Under the pieces are notes generated by a model, which saw only the letters and a program-made list of their open reading frames with translations, ran no database searches and was not told where the DNA came from. Below are positions 45,824 to 58,503 of a stretch of DNA of 64,000 nt, in pieces (within the stretch, counting starts at the first letter, position 1; each line of letters begins with the position of its first letter). The DNA comes from Tilletia caries (Eukaryota; Basidiomycota; Exobasidiomycetes; Tilletiales; Tilletiaceae). The position numbers and the translations under genes are program-made. The stretch spans positions 1,704,001-1,768,000 of the forward strand of contig JALUTQ010000003.1 of assembly GCA_032718865.1 (NCBI GenBank), read 5' to 3'.

Positions 45824-48800
45824 TCACGAACTCCCAGACGGAAGCCCAGCAAGCTCCCTAAGCTTCTCAAACTCCGCCTTCCCACTCGCCGCACAAAGCT
45901 GATAGAACCTCGAATCCGGCTGCTGCAACAGCTCCGCGGGACTCGCGAACTCCATCACCGCTCCCCGATCCATAACAACCACAAGATCCGAATGCATAAT
46001 CGTCGGCAACCGATGCGCAATGGTGATCACCGTCGCATTCGGCGCCATCTCCGTCCGGATCGTCCGCTGCACAGCCGCATCGCTCGCACTGTCCAGATTC
46101 GCCGTGCTCTCGTCCAAGATGAGCACGCGCGAGTCCCGCAGTTTTAGGAGACCGCGGGCGAGGGCGATGAGTTGCCGTTGGCCCGCGCTGAAGTTCTTCC
46201 CGCCTTGCTCGACTTGCGTGTCCAGGCTGGTGATCGTCTGGATGTCGTCCTCGGCGGTATCGCTTCCTGCTCGTTCGACGGCGGGATCGTCTTGGGTGGA
46301 ACCTGCTGCTGCTGCCGTTGCCGGGTTCAGAGATGATCGACCGTTCGAGGTCGAGCCTGTGATGGGCCGGACGGATTCTCGAACCGAGGTGGGTCGGCTT
46401 GCGGCACGGCTTGCCATGGGCGTGTAGGGACTCGCGAGGCGGCACTTCACCAGTGCCATCCAAAGCTCCGAGTCCTCATGCTCGCCGAATGGATCCAGGT
46501 TTTGGCGAATCGTGCCAGTGAACTGCGTACAGTGAAGCAATCCCATCCGTTCAATGTCTGACGTAGCAAGTTTGACCCTTCTCCAACGCCTGAACTCACC
46601 AGCTGCGCATCCTGAGGAATGATAGTAAGTCGCCTTCTCAACGTTCGCAAAGGGACCTTCGAAATGTCAAGCCCATCAATGATGATCGACCCCGCCTCCG
46701 CTTCCAGGAACCGGAAGAAAGCAAGCGACAGCGTGCTCTTCCCGGAACCGGTCCTACCGCAAATCGCAATGGACTGTCCCGCCTTGATCCTGAGGTTGAT
46801 CGAGTCCAAAGCCCGAGGGAACTCAGGTCCATATCGGACTGACAGGTTCTCAATGATGATGTCGCCGGTGCTGCTGGGCCAGTAGGCCGGCGGTTCTTCG
46901 CCACCGATACGCTCCGGCTCTAACCGCAGGTACTCGTCGATACGCTCCACGCTGTTCGCAGTGATTTCGACTGTGGAGGGAGACTTTGATGAGTATGTAG
47001 CTCGAGAAGCAGCAAGCTGAGCATGAAAGATCGCTCTTACCTTGGGAGTACATTCGAACAGTCCAGCTAAATGCGTCAGGAGAGACAGACGAGGAATGTA
47101 AGAGAACGCACTGAATCGCAGACGCAGCAAGCAGGCCGTACGCAACAACTCACAGAACCGTATCGACGAGCTGGATGGTATACGAAAGTGTAAACCCAGC
47201 CAGACCAGCATCAACCCGAGGGTTGAGAATCATAAACAATGCCGTACACATGGCCGTGAGCGCAGCCATCGTGTCAACCCGGATCGACAACCACCGGTTC
47301 GTCAACCAGAGCGTATAAAAGGGCCTATTCGTCTGATCGATGAGCCGCAGCGTATGCCTTGCGAACCTTCCGCTATCAGCGTACGCCCGGATGATGACCG
47401 ACCCGGAGAGGACCTCGCCGATGAGGCTGTAGATCGGCGAACGCGTCACGGACTCGATCCGCTTCAGGTCGCGCGCGGAGCCGAGGTAGAGGGAGCCAAT
47501 GGTGAAGAAGGCGAAAAGGATAAAGATGCCGATGAAAATAAAGTACGGGTTCGCCCAGATCACGATGCCGAAGATGGCCACCGTTTGCAGAATCATTTCT
47601 GGTTGGGCGGGGGGGCAAAGAACAAGGAGAAAGGTTCAGTCAGGGTCAAGTGGTCTATATCAGTCCATCGGAGTAGCCAAAAGGCGAAACTCACCAGATA
47701 AGAACAAAAGCCCACCACCCATCTCCTGATCCAACGCCTCAATATCCTTACTAGCCCGATTCACAATCCGCCCATGCGGCGTCTTCTCAAAAAAGCTCGG
47801 CTTGGCCAACATGAGCGCCTTAATGAAGCGCGAATAGATCTCCTTCGACGCCAGCAGGGAGCCGCCGTAGGACCACAGGTCCCGGAGCATGGCCAGGATG
47901 ACGAAGAGGACCGAGAGGCCGATGTAGATGCGTAGGTAGTCCGGTGCGCCCGAGTCGGAGACGAGCATCGAAGGAAGGCTATTGGAGATGAACAGGGGCT
48001 GCTGCTGTTGGAGCTGCTGGACGTCTTCCCCAGCAAAGACGTACTGGCCGAGGTTCGAATGCGACACGAACTGACGCACCGCAGGATGTTCAACCACCGC
48101 AGCCACCGAGACATTCCTCGCCGCATGCGTCACCGCCCAAGGAAGCGTCCTTACACGATCAGGCACCATCCCCGAAAGACTCCTCGGCCCCACAACAGCA
48201 ACCATCATCCTCACCGTCTCCCACGCGCTCTCCGCATCCGCGCTCTTCTTCTTCGGGTACTGCTCAAACGAAGACGCCCACTGCCGCAACCACGCCGCAG
48301 CCCCGATATCCGCCACTCTGGCACCCAGGAAGAGCGCAATCAGGACGACCCAGAAGGAGAGCACGACCAGGGGCCGCTTGTCGATCGAGAGGAAGTACAT
48401 CCGGTAGGTGTTGTAGGAGACCGAGCCTTTCGCGTACGTCTCTTCTGTCTTGTTCGATTTCGTGACGCTGAGCTTCTTCCGGAGCTCTTCCGGGTCGATC
48501 GCCCCCCTGCGATCGGCCGTCGCTGCTGCTTTGGCCGCCGTAGCCTTCTCCTTCGTCTTCGCGTCTGCTTCTTCTGCAAGGTCTTCCACGATCTCCTCGT
48601 TCAGCTTCTCCTCCACGGCCTCGTCCTCCTTTTCGGCATCCGATTCGTCGCCCTCCTCCTCCTCAGCACCATGAACACCCCCCTCATCGTCAAAGACGCC
48701 AGTGGCCAGCACGTCCGCCGGTCGACCCGCCGCCGCCACTTTCCCATCCTGCAACGCGACCGCAAACGCCGCGCCCGGCATGCACAGACTGATCGCATGC

Positions 48801-51800
48801 GTAACAAGCACGACAGTCCGGCCCTGCATAAGCTTGCCCTTCAAACAATGCACATAAATATGCTTCGCCGAATGCGCATCCAACGCCGACAGCGCATCGT
48901 CAATCAGCAAGTACTTCGCGGGGGAGTACAACGCCCTCGCAAGCGCCACCCTGGCCTTCTGCCCGCCCGAGAGCGTAACGCCAGCCTCGCCGCACTCCGT
49001 CATGTCCCCATACTCCAAAATGAGCATGTCCGTCTCGAGCGCACACGCAAAGAGCACGTCCCGATAGCGCGCGGTGTCCATCTCCTGCCCGAACAGGATG
49101 TTCTCCCGGATCGTGCTCGAGAGAAGCCAGGGGTTCTGCGAGCAGTACGCTACTGCTTCTTGGAGGCCTGTGGCTGGGTCCTTGGGGACGATGGCGCGCG
49201 CGACGGGGCAGGGCATGAATACCCGTCCGCTCACCTGACGCGTCTCGCCCAGTAAGCTCAGGAGCATCATCGTCTTCCCGCTCCCCACGGGGCCGCCGAT
49301 GAGCGAGAGCTCGCCAATGGGGAAGGTCAAGTTCAAATCGCGCAGAATGAAACTTTCCACTTCGGCACTGCTGCTCCCCGTGCTACTCGTCGCCACGCCG
49401 TTACCGCCGCCGCTTGCCGCCGGGGGTAGATCGTTCTCAGTAGAGCCGTTCGCTTCAGCAAAGGTGAACGTCGCGTCCTGGAAGCCGATGAACGGATCAC
49501 CCGGCATGCGATCCTGCGCCGCGCCCAACAGCTGCTCGTACTTCGGCGTCTCCTCCTCCCGCAAGAACTTGTCGATCCGGCGCACAGAAGTCAGCGCAGA
49601 CAGCACATTGACGACCATATCCGGGAGCTGGTCCAACGGCTGACGCATTATCCCGAATAGCGCCAGGGCGGTGAAGGCAGTCTCGGCCGGTAGGGGCTGG
49701 TGCAGGACTCGAGTGTGGACCGTGAAGGTGACGGTGGCGACGAGCATGGGTGTGGCGAAGAAGGTTAGGAATTGGCAGAGCCAGGCCAGGTAGCGGTTCC
49801 GCAGCATCTTGAGCTCATGAGCGCGCGTAGCTTCCATCCGCTCTTCAAAGCTTCGCTCCCACGCAAAGACTGGGGGAGAGAAAAAGGAAACACATCAGCA
49901 TTTACCCCCCTCATTGGGATTTGGCACAGACACAACTCACACTTGACAGTCTTCATCGCCGACAACACCTCGCTGAACAAACTCAACCGCTTGTCCGTCG
50001 CGACCAACAACTTCTCCTGCACGTGCAAGAAGAGCTTCGCACTGAGCGTCTGGATCGGGATCGAGCCTACCAGAACGGTCATGCCCGCAAGTCCACTCCA
50101 GCCGAGCACGCGCCAGAGCATGAAGAGGGAGAGGATGATCAGCACGGGCGCGGAGACGGCGACGAAGTGCAGGTAGGCTGCGATTTCGCTGACTGTTTGG
50201 TGTGCCGCCGTCAGGAATTGAGAGAAAAATGCGTTGTCAGCGGTTGTCAGAATCTCTGTGCGCGCGCTGACGCTGAAAATCAGCCTGGAAGAGAAGAGAC
50301 GTACCTCGGAAGACATCGACAGAGATCAAATTGATAATCTGTCCATCCGTCGCGCGCGCCCCCTCCTTCTCACCAACCTCCTCCTTCCCCTTCCCACCCT
50401 TCTTCCCCCCTTCCTTCTTCTCCTTCTTCTTCCCCTCCACCTCCTCCTCATCCTCAACAGCCCCCTTCCCACCAACATCCTTCCTCCTCAAACTCTTCGT
50501 AACGATCTCCGAGATCAAAATCGCCCTCAACTGGATACAGATCTTCCGACCCCTCATCAACCCCTGACTCGCCGCAACAGAGAAGATCAACTGGCCCAGA
50601 CCCATCGCAAGCGCATAGCTCACGGCCATATGGATCGGAAGGAGCTCCTCACCCTCGGCCAGATGGCCCGATTGGGCTCGGCCGCGGGTGCCGATCCACG
50701 CGAGGATGAGACGGAGTCCGACTGCGGGGGAGAGCTCGAAGATGGCTTGGATGAAGGCCCAGGCGAATTGGTAGGCCAAATCAGCCTTGAAGTGCAGGAG
50801 CAGACGGTACGGTAAGCTTTCGCTCGGCGGGCCTGGTAAAGGCATTAGCATCGCTTCAGCCTCCAGCGCAGCCGTAGACCCCGCATCAGGGGCGGCAGCT
50901 CCACCAGCGGGCGCATGTCCCTGCGAGCGGAAACACGCGAGCACAGCTGCGGCGCGATTCTCTGCGCTCAAATCGGGCACGGCGGGCAAGGTAAACTGTT
51001 CCTTGTAGTGCTTCCGAACGACGGGGGCGACAAAGCTGAAAAAGGCGCGGGATAGCAACGAGGGACGATCTTCGAGTGGGGCGGGCGGGATGGATTCTTC
51101 CTTCTCGTCGGCGGATGAGGACGGGGGTGGTGGGGGTTGATGGGGAACCGAGTTGACTGTGTGGCCGGGTGGTAAGGGTGTGTAGGCGCCTTCGAGACCG
51201 CGATCGGCTGATGAAATCTTGTGGTTACGGCCCGCCTCACCAACCGCTGGCGGCGAACGGACATCGGGTACAGTAATCGCAGCACGAAGAGCCGAGGGAC
51301 GTCCATGCGGCGCCTCAGGATCACCCAAGTCAAGCACAGCCGACTCCGACGCGTTATGAGGACCAGGCGCCGAGTCACCTTCCTCCGCCGCAGCCGTAGT
51401 GTCCATCCGGGCCGGCTTGAGAGTATGCAGTGCGCTGACGTGCAGCTCGTCGCTCTGCATGGTCTGGTAGATGGCGCGCAGCCGTGCCGGTGTGCGAGAT
51501 GGGTACGGGAAGAGAAGCGAGGCGCCAGCGACGACCAGGGTGCATGCCAACTGAGCGGCGTGTAGGCCGATCTGCCACGTGGTCATATACTCCGGATGAC
51601 CGAAGGGCAGGGAGAAATGGGCGAGCAAAGCGGTGCGGAAGTTGAGGAAGGCGATGAAGAGCGCAGCTACGCTCAGGACCGTCTTGTGCATGTAGAGCGA
51701 GTGCGACGAGACGAGGGTGTACCCGCACAGCATGGCGGTGAAGTACACCCAAAACGCAAGCCAGGCGACGTTCGACCAGATCATCTCCTCTCCCAGCGCA

Positions 51801-52465
51801 GCCCCGCTGACGCCGACGAGGAGAGCCGAGGCGGCCAATTCGGTGAGACGCTTGATCAAGGCTGTGCGGACGTTGCTCTGTTGAGTTTCTTCGCTGATGA
51901 AACGGGCGAGAGGGGTGGCGTGGACTTCACTCAGGATGACACCGTTCTCGACCCGGAAGACTTCAGCGGCTGCAGCTGAGGCGTGCGGCGTGGTAGGCGC
52001 GCCTTCTCCTGCTGATGTTGCTGCTGTCGATGCTGTCCGTCCTGCTTCGGCTTGTGCGGCATTGCTGCTGAAGAAGCCAGTGGGACGGCCTCCGTTTGTG
52101 CCGACGCTGGATGCGCGACGGGAGGGCCGTAAGATGCGTGGGCCGGTCCAGGGCAGGAGTCGATAGAGGACAGGAGCGAGGAAAGTACTAAGCAGCCCAG
52201 CGCGGGTGCGTCCCTCCTGCTCCGCAACCAGCTGCGCCTGCTCATGCACAGTATGAAAATGGGATGAAGCCGGATCGAGAGCGGCTACTTTTCGAGCCGC
52301 GTGTCGTCTGCGGGTCGACTGGCGTGCGAGGTCGATGAGGAAGACGAGGAGGGAGGTGAAGAGGAAGGTGAGTGGGATGGCGGTGTTGAGGATGTTGCGC
52401 TGGAAGCAGGGGTCGAAGTCGAGGGAGTCCCAGATCCGGCCCGAGCACTGCATCGCCGAAGTCAT
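45824..52465 (-). CDS. ABCC (MRP-type) full ABC transporter
   Basis: Exons on the minus strand: 50305-52465, 49941-50255, 47695-49869, 47154-47598, 47041-47066, 46600-46970, 45824-46522 (TGA), giving 2,063 residues. There are N-terminal TMD0-like helices and two TMD-NBD halves. NBD1 (~1030) has Walker A GPVGSGKT, signature LSGGQKARVALARAL and Walker B KYLLIDDALSALD, with Asp in place of the catalytic Glu, the ABCC asymmetry. NBD2 (~1780) has Walker A GRTGSGKST, a signature degenerated to FSAGQRQLIALA and Walker B VLILDESTANLD with Glu intact. VKFFAWERSFEERM is rebuilt across the second intron. A ~80-residue Ser/Thr/Ala-rich insert separates the NBD2 Q-loop from the signature. It probably exports conjugates or drugs at the vacuole or plasma membrane. 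A 26 nt exon and a 49 nt intron are both needed to keep the frame. Confidence 0.93.
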
Positions 52466-53083
52466 CGCGTCAGTCCGGAACGCTGCCGTCGCTGTCGCTG
52501 TCGCTGTCGTCGGCGTGAAGGTGGTCGCTGTCGTCGGGGGCGAGGTCCGGATATCTCAGACACGCATGCACCGTTCCCGATCAGAAGAAATTCCCGCGGC
52601 TAGTATGAGAATTTGGATGCGCACAAACAATCCGCATTCTGCTACACCCTGCACCGCACTCGCACTCAGCAACAACATCCGCATCAACACCGAGTCACGT
52701 CCAGCACGGCGCGCGCCTTTCCAGCCATACCATTTCCATCACATCACATACAGGCTACAGCGCGGGTCAGAAGGGAGAGACGCGTGTCGATCGCGTCGAG
52801 GTGTAATTGTTTACTTGAGTGGATGGGCGTATTTCCCTGGTAAATGCGCCAATCGCTATCTTATCAGCGCCACACCTCGCACACGTCTTTACGGCCGAAG
52901 TGGCAAATAAAGTCCGTCTCATCCTTCCAGCATTCATTTTGCTCGCCATTCGCCAACCACCTCAGCAAGTCAGCATCGCGCGTCTCCAGGACACCGACAG
53001 CCAACATCAGCATCTCTTCCTGGACAGTCCCTCGCTGAACGACGGACGCTGAACGCTGAGAGGAAGAAAGGAACAAAGAAAAG
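52466..53083. other. Divergent promoter of the ABCC and NBP35 genes
   Basis: 0.6 kb with a GTCGCT hexanucleotide microsatellite at about 52488-52512, just upstream of the ABCC start. No gene was recognised. Confidence 0.5.
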
Positions 53084-54431
53084 ATGCTCCAGGTCGAATC
53101 AGCCCAACATGCCATCCCGGGTCTGGATACCCCCAATGGCCACAACCTCTCACCCCTTACAAACGCCCCCCTCTCGACAGTCCTACCTCCGACCGCAATC
53201 GCCACCGCCTTGCCCGACGCCGTTCCCGAGAACGCCCCCGCCGCCTGCCCCGGAACCGACTCCGATCAAGCAGGCCTGGCTTCCGCCTGTGCCGGGTGCC
53301 CGAACCAGGCCGTCTGCTCCACCACGCCCAAGGGTCCCGATCCGGACCTGGCCCGCATCGCACAGCGTCTCTCCCGTGTACGCCACAAGATCTTGATCAT
53401 GAGTGGCAAAGGTGGGGTTGGGAAGAGTACATTTACTGCTCAGCTTGCGTGGGGGTTTTCTGCTCTGGCTGCTGAGGAGGAAGAAGAGGAGGAACAAACG
53501 AATGCGAAGAGAAGGAGGAGAGTACGACCGACGCAAACGGCCGTGATGGATCTGGATATCTGCGGACCATCGATTCCGACATTGCTCGGACTGACCCGGG
53601 CCAATATTCATCAGAGTGCGGAGGGGTGGCAACCGGTGTACGTGAGCGACAACCTATGCGCGATGTCCATCGGCTTTTTGCTTCCCAGCCAGAGCTCGGC
53701 CGTCATCTGGCGCGGACCGAAGAAGAACGGACTGATCAAGCAATTCCTACTCGATGTCGATTGGGTCGGGGCCCTGGACGAGCAAGAGGACGAAGACGAC
53801 GACGAAGATGAGGAGGACGAGGATGGGAAGATGGAAGCCAGGTCGCCTCCCATGCTCGACTACATGCTCATCGACACCCCACCAGGCACCTCAGACGAAC
53901 ACCTCAGCATCGTCTCCTTCCTCCAAGGCTCACCCCCTTCCAAAAAACAACAACAATCCCCCTCCGAGATCCAAGAAGTCGCCGGCCTAACGGGTGCCAT
54001 CCTCCTAACCACCCCGCAAGAAATCTCCCTCCAAGACGTCCGCAAAGAGATCTCCTTCTGTCGCAAGATGGCCGTCCCCATCCTCGGCGTCGTCGAGAAC
54101 ATGGCCGGCTTCGTCTGTCCGTCGTGTCATGGCCACTCGGACGTGTTCTACCCATCCACGGGAGGGGCCAAGGCGCTCTGTGAGGAGTTGGGCCTGAGGT
54201 TCTTGGGCAGTGTGCCGCTGGATCCGAGGATTGGACGGTGTGCAGATGAGGGGATTGGGTTCGTGGAGGAGTATCCGGACAGTCCGGCCAGTGAGGCCTA
54301 TCGGAATATCATCAGTGGTGAGCAGCAGCCCTTTCCTCGCACGACACACAACTTCGCTGGACCTTTTTCTCTGACACGCTTCTTCCCGTGCACCCGGCGC
54401 ATCACCAGAGATCCGCCAGCTGGCACCCTAG
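53084..54431 (+). CDS. NBP35: Cytosolic Fe-S cluster assembly factor NBP35
   Basis: P-loop scaffold ATPase of the CIA machinery that, with Cfd1, assembles 4Fe-4S clusters for cytosolic and nuclear proteins. Exons: 53084-54317 and 54409-54431 (TAG), giving 418 residues. The spliced end is NIISEIRQLAP; unspliced reading would add an unrelated 40-residue tail. The N-terminal ferredoxin-like cluster motif C-x13-C-x2-C-x5-C (~55-78) separates NBP35 from Cfd1. Walker A is [25 protein letters not shown] and [13 protein letters not shown] are the Mrp/NBP35 signatures. The bridging-cluster CPSC is in [12 protein letters not shown]. Three low-complexity inserts (EEEEEEE, a 20-residue Asp/Glu run, and [11 protein letters not shown]) interrupt loops of the ATPase domain, which makes it longer than usual. 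Confidence 0.95.
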
Positions 54432-55048
54432 ATCCAACCATCCATTTGTCCAAGCGGTCGGAATCAATGCAACGAGAGTCTTTGTATCATCGGCTGACCC
54501 TTCTCATAAGTCGGGACTTCGGGAGGTGAGATAGATGTGGGAGCCGCGGCCGGCAGCTCAAATTAAGCGGAAGCACTCATCGGCGAGAAGGCCGGGCACC
54601 ACCGAGCATCATCGGATAAACTCATGCTTTTTGTCCGTGTCTGTCCCGATCGGAGATGAGGTAGGCGCGAGGCGAAAACTCGGTGGAAATCCGCCTCTTG
54701 GGAGAGCCTGGGAAGCGTCTGAAGGCGGAAGGTTTGATGGAGAACCTTGGAGGAGCTTTTGCCAGCGAGCGCTCTGCTCTGGCGCTGGCGAGTGGCGAGG
54801 AAGGATGCTGGAGTGTTGGGGAGGGATGCCGCCTTGGCAGTGGGCGAGTTGGGTTTCGCTGTGGGGAAAGGGTTCTCTGGCTCAAAGTGTCTTTGAGATC
54901 CCCGCCATGGTCTGCGTGTATAAAGAGAGGCTGCCCTTGTGGGAATGACGAGAGCAGGATGCCATCCCCCGCGCTTCCCCTCCCTGCGCTCTGTCTGCTC
55001 TTCCCTTCCTTGTGTCCAGGCTTCCCTCGTCCCTTGTAAATCGTCTCC
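54432..55048. other. Upstream region of the aquaglyceroporin gene
   Basis: No gene was recognised; an open frame at 54683-55039 has no protein-like pattern. TATAAA lies at 54919-54924, about 125 nt before the aquaglyceroporin start. Confidence 0.5.
54919..54924 (+). promoter_or_regulatory. TATA box of the aquaglyceroporin gene
   Basis: TATAAA in GCGTGTATAAAGAGAGG, about 125 nt upstream of the ATG at 55049, a usual fungal spacing. Confidence 0.5.
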
Positions 55049-58015
55049 ATGGCGTCTGGTGAAGAACTCGTGCGGGCGGCCGATGTCGCCGAGCCCGTCA
55101 ACATCGACGTCGCAGCAACAGCATCAGCATCAGCAACAACGACAGCAACAGCCACGGACCAGTCCGCCCCCGAGTCCCGCGGCGTGCCCGACATCAGCCT
55201 CGACAACGACGACGACGACGCCTTCTCCGACCAAACAGCAACACAGCCAGAAGACCAAAATCCAGCCCATCCCATCGGCACATCCTCCCAACTCCCCAAC
55301 AACACGCAACCCGCGTCCTTAGTCGAACTCCAGCCCTTACCCGGAGGAGCCAACCAGGCCCTCCCCACCGAACAGCTCGGCACACGTACCGACGGAGCCC
55401 ACGTCGACGTCGTCAAAGATTCCAAGGGACGGTTCTTCCGTCGGATCATCCATTCCGCCTCGTCGTCCTCCTCGGCCACTCGCAAGCGGACTCGGGCGGC
55501 GCATCCTAAACAGCATCATGCGGCCGGTGCCGGGAGTGGAGGAGGGGTGACGTACGGACTCGGTCATTCGCGTGGAGCGCCCGTCGTTGTTAGGATGGGA
55601 CAGGAGGGCTATACTTACCCTCAGCATCAGCCTCCGCAGTACGTCAGTACGACCTCCGAACCCGTCAGTCGAGCGAACAGTCGGACTCAAGGCGGCTACA
55701 GCGGCGGCGCTGCACTCGGTACCCAATCTACAAACGGCAGTACCTCCGGTGTGACCCACCCTCACAGCGGCCACCACCACCACTCTTCCACCCACCACCA
55801 TCATCATCATCATGCTGTCGCCCAATCGCAAGGCCCACCCATCGGCCTAGCCCGCGCCAACCCCCTCAGCGGAATGCTCGGCTCCGCCAACCCGAATCGC
55901 CCAGCGTACCCAACCTCTACGAACCCGAACTCCCGCCGAGGCTCACTCGATCCAAACGCGCAGACGGACGCAGCCCGTATCGCAGCGTCCATGGGATTCG
56001 GGCCCCTTTCGTCCCCCGTCGTTGGTGGGAGTGGTGGTCCGACGATATCGGTCAATGCGGAGTTACTCACTGCGTTGAGGGAGATCATACGGGATGAAGT
56101 CCAGACGGCTCAGATAGACACGGTCCTAGCGTTCAAGAAGGGTCTTCTCCCTCAGGATGAGGATGCGGGGCCGAGGTCGGAGGGAGGGGCTCTTCTACCC
56201 ACGCGCCAGTCCGATGGAACTATAGTTCCAGCCCTCACCCACAACGCAGAGAAGAAGTCAACAGAGGAGAAGACGCATCACCCGCCCGACTCCGTCCTCG
56301 CCGAACGAGGACCAGACGCCACATCACCAACATCAAAAGAGTCCTTCACACACAACGAAGCCGACCAGAAGAAGGACTCCTCGTCCTCGATGTCCATCTC
56401 CTCCGCGCATCCCAGCTGCGAGAGCGCGAGCGCGACCGACGAGCTGTCGTTCCCGAACCCGTGGGCTCGCTTCCGGTACTCGATGCGCGAACCGTTTGCA
56501 GAGTTCTTGGGGACGTGCATCTTGATTATCTTTGGTAATGGTATCAACATGCAGGTCTTTGTTTCCCGTACGTTTTTCTTCCTTTGGCTCGATTAACTGG
56601 TGGATGTAGAATACTCATTCCCCCTTCCTTGTGTATTTGTGCATATATGCAGGGCTTTATGACCCGTCCTCACCCAAGGGAGACTATTTATCAGGTACGT
56701 CCCCCCATCTCCATCCTCCCCTTCTCTCCCCTCGCCAACAACTGACATCCTCCCCCTCCCCTTTTCAACAACAGTGAGCTTCGGATGGGGCATCGGCACA
56801 GCGATGGCCATCTTCGTCGGCGGCGGCGTCTCCGGAGCCCATCTCAACCCAGCCGTGACGCTCTCGCTGGCGATCTTCCGTGGGTTCCCCTGGAAGAAGG
56901 TACCGCAGTATGTGATTGCGCAGATCGCCGGTGGTATGGTTGGTGCTTTGTTGATTTATGGACTGTGAGTTTGTGTGTTTCTTTCCCTGTGCGCACATTT
57001 AGGGAGGGGGAAGGATGAGTGGGGCTGATACAGTTTTTTCTTTCTTTTTAGGTATGTCAATCCGATTCGTGTTGTTGATCCTGGGAAGACGGAGACGACT
57101 GCTGGTACGTATGGCACTATGCTCGTTGATTTTCAAAGGTCGCAGTTGAACTCATGATGTCTACCTGGCCCCCTTGACATGCCCTGCAGCCCTGTTTACG
57201 ACGTTCCCCGCCGAGTTCCTACGATCGCCCTCGACCAGGCTGACTGCGTTCTACAACGAGGTAAGTACCCAGCCTCCCCCTTTCCAATCCCATCCTGTCA
57301 AGCATGCTCACCACCCCCTCCCTCCTCTTAACCAACCAACCAACCAACCAACCAACCAACAAAGGTCCTCGCCACCGCCGTCCTCCTGATCATCATCCTC
57401 GCCATCGGGGACGCAGCCAACACCCCTCCCCCAGACGGCATGGCGCCCCTTACGCTACTGTGGGCCATCGTCGGCATCGGTGCCACGCTCGGTTGGCAGA
57501 CGGCGTACTGCTTGAATATCGCGCGTGATTTGGGGCCGAGGATCGCGTTGGCTATTTTGGGATATCCGGCGGATTTGCTTTGGTCTTTTAATGCGTATGT
57601 TTTCTCACGTGCGGTGGTGGTAAGAGAAGGAATGCTGACCTTAGGATCTTATTTGAAACGTTCGTACAGGTATTATTTCCTCTGGACGCCCATCCTTGCC
57701 AGTACGTTTTCTTCTCCTTCAATCCTCCGCTGGCATCCGAGTTACGTTACTTACCCTTTCCCTTCCCAACCACAGCTCTCGTCGGCGCCGTACTCGGCGG
57801 GTTCATCTACGACGCACTCATCTACACGGGCGGAGAGTCGCCTCTCAACAAACGATGGCGGTGGTCGGACGTCCGTTGGAGTCGGCATAGCAAGAAGAAG
57901 ATGCCTGCTGGTGTGAGTTTACGTTGCTCGACCTTCCTCTCCAGATGAACGCCTGATTGCTTACCATTTCTCGCTGCACCTTTTTCTTTGACTTTTACCA
58001 TAGATCTCGGCGTGA
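55049..58015 (+). CDS. Aquaglyceroporin (MIP family) with long N-terminal extension and altered second NPA box
   Basis: Glycerol/water channel of the plasma membrane. Exons: 55049-56567, 56653-56694, 56775-56964, 57052-57104, 57190-57260, 57365-57594, 57670-57701, 57776-57912, 58004-58015 (TGA), giving 761 residues. About 475 residues precede the channel. They are Ser/Thr/Gly-rich with a His run (HHHHSSTHHHHHHHH), as in Fps1-like proteins with regulatory tails. The channel starts PFAEFLGTCILIIFGNG. The first box is SGAHLNPAVT. The second is NIARDLGPRI instead of NPARDLGPRI; the Asp and Arg typical of glycerol facilitators are kept. The loop DPSSPKGDYL is also aquaglyceroporin-like. Intron 5 ends in a CCAA microsatellite directly before the acceptor. 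All eight introns keep phase. Confidence 0.9.
57329..57360. repeat. (CCAA)n microsatellite in aquaglyceroporin intron 5
   Basis: About seven CCAA/AACC units lying 4 nt from the AAAG acceptor at 57361-57364, where a branch point would be expected. Confidence 0.8.
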
Positions 58016-58503
58016 TTCACGGAACGTTTTTTCTCAACCGCCAATCGTCACGATTTCTCTCCTCTCCTCTCCTCAAAAATGATGCTCATGGAAACGCTTG
58101 GAACGGTACACTTTTTGCGGGTTTCGCTCTCTTGACGCGCTGCGCTGCTCTGCTCCTCTTCCCCCTTGTCTATCCTCCTTCTCTGTAGCCCCTGTCTTAT
58201 TTGTATTTTTGCGTTGCGCAAATCGTTTTGCATGGAGAAGATGGAGGCGGAAGGCGCAGGCGGTTTCGTGGGCCGAGTTGAGATGAGGTCGAGCAAGCGT
58301 TCGTGGAGATGAGGCTGACGTTCTTCTTACCTTGCAGGGTTGCGTCTCCAGCTGACCTGCGCTCTCCACTTCTTTCCCCCCCCACGTCTCCCTCCTCAGT
58401 CCTTCCCCGTGTGCTGATCCGCGACTGCGCGCGCTCAACGTACGACTCAGCAGATCCGACCTCAACATCACCAACCTCCCACCCAAACAGAGCATTACAG
58501 CAA
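58016..58503. other. Intergenic after the aquaglyceroporin gene
   Basis: C/T-rich in 58330-58480 on the plus strand. It may be the leader of the next gene. Nothing coding was recognised. Confidence 0.4.

Noticed and set aside
53084..54529. NBP35 read as one exon to 54529
   Set aside because: The conserved ending EIRQLAP appears only after removing the 54318-54408 intron; the unspliced tail is unrelated sequence.
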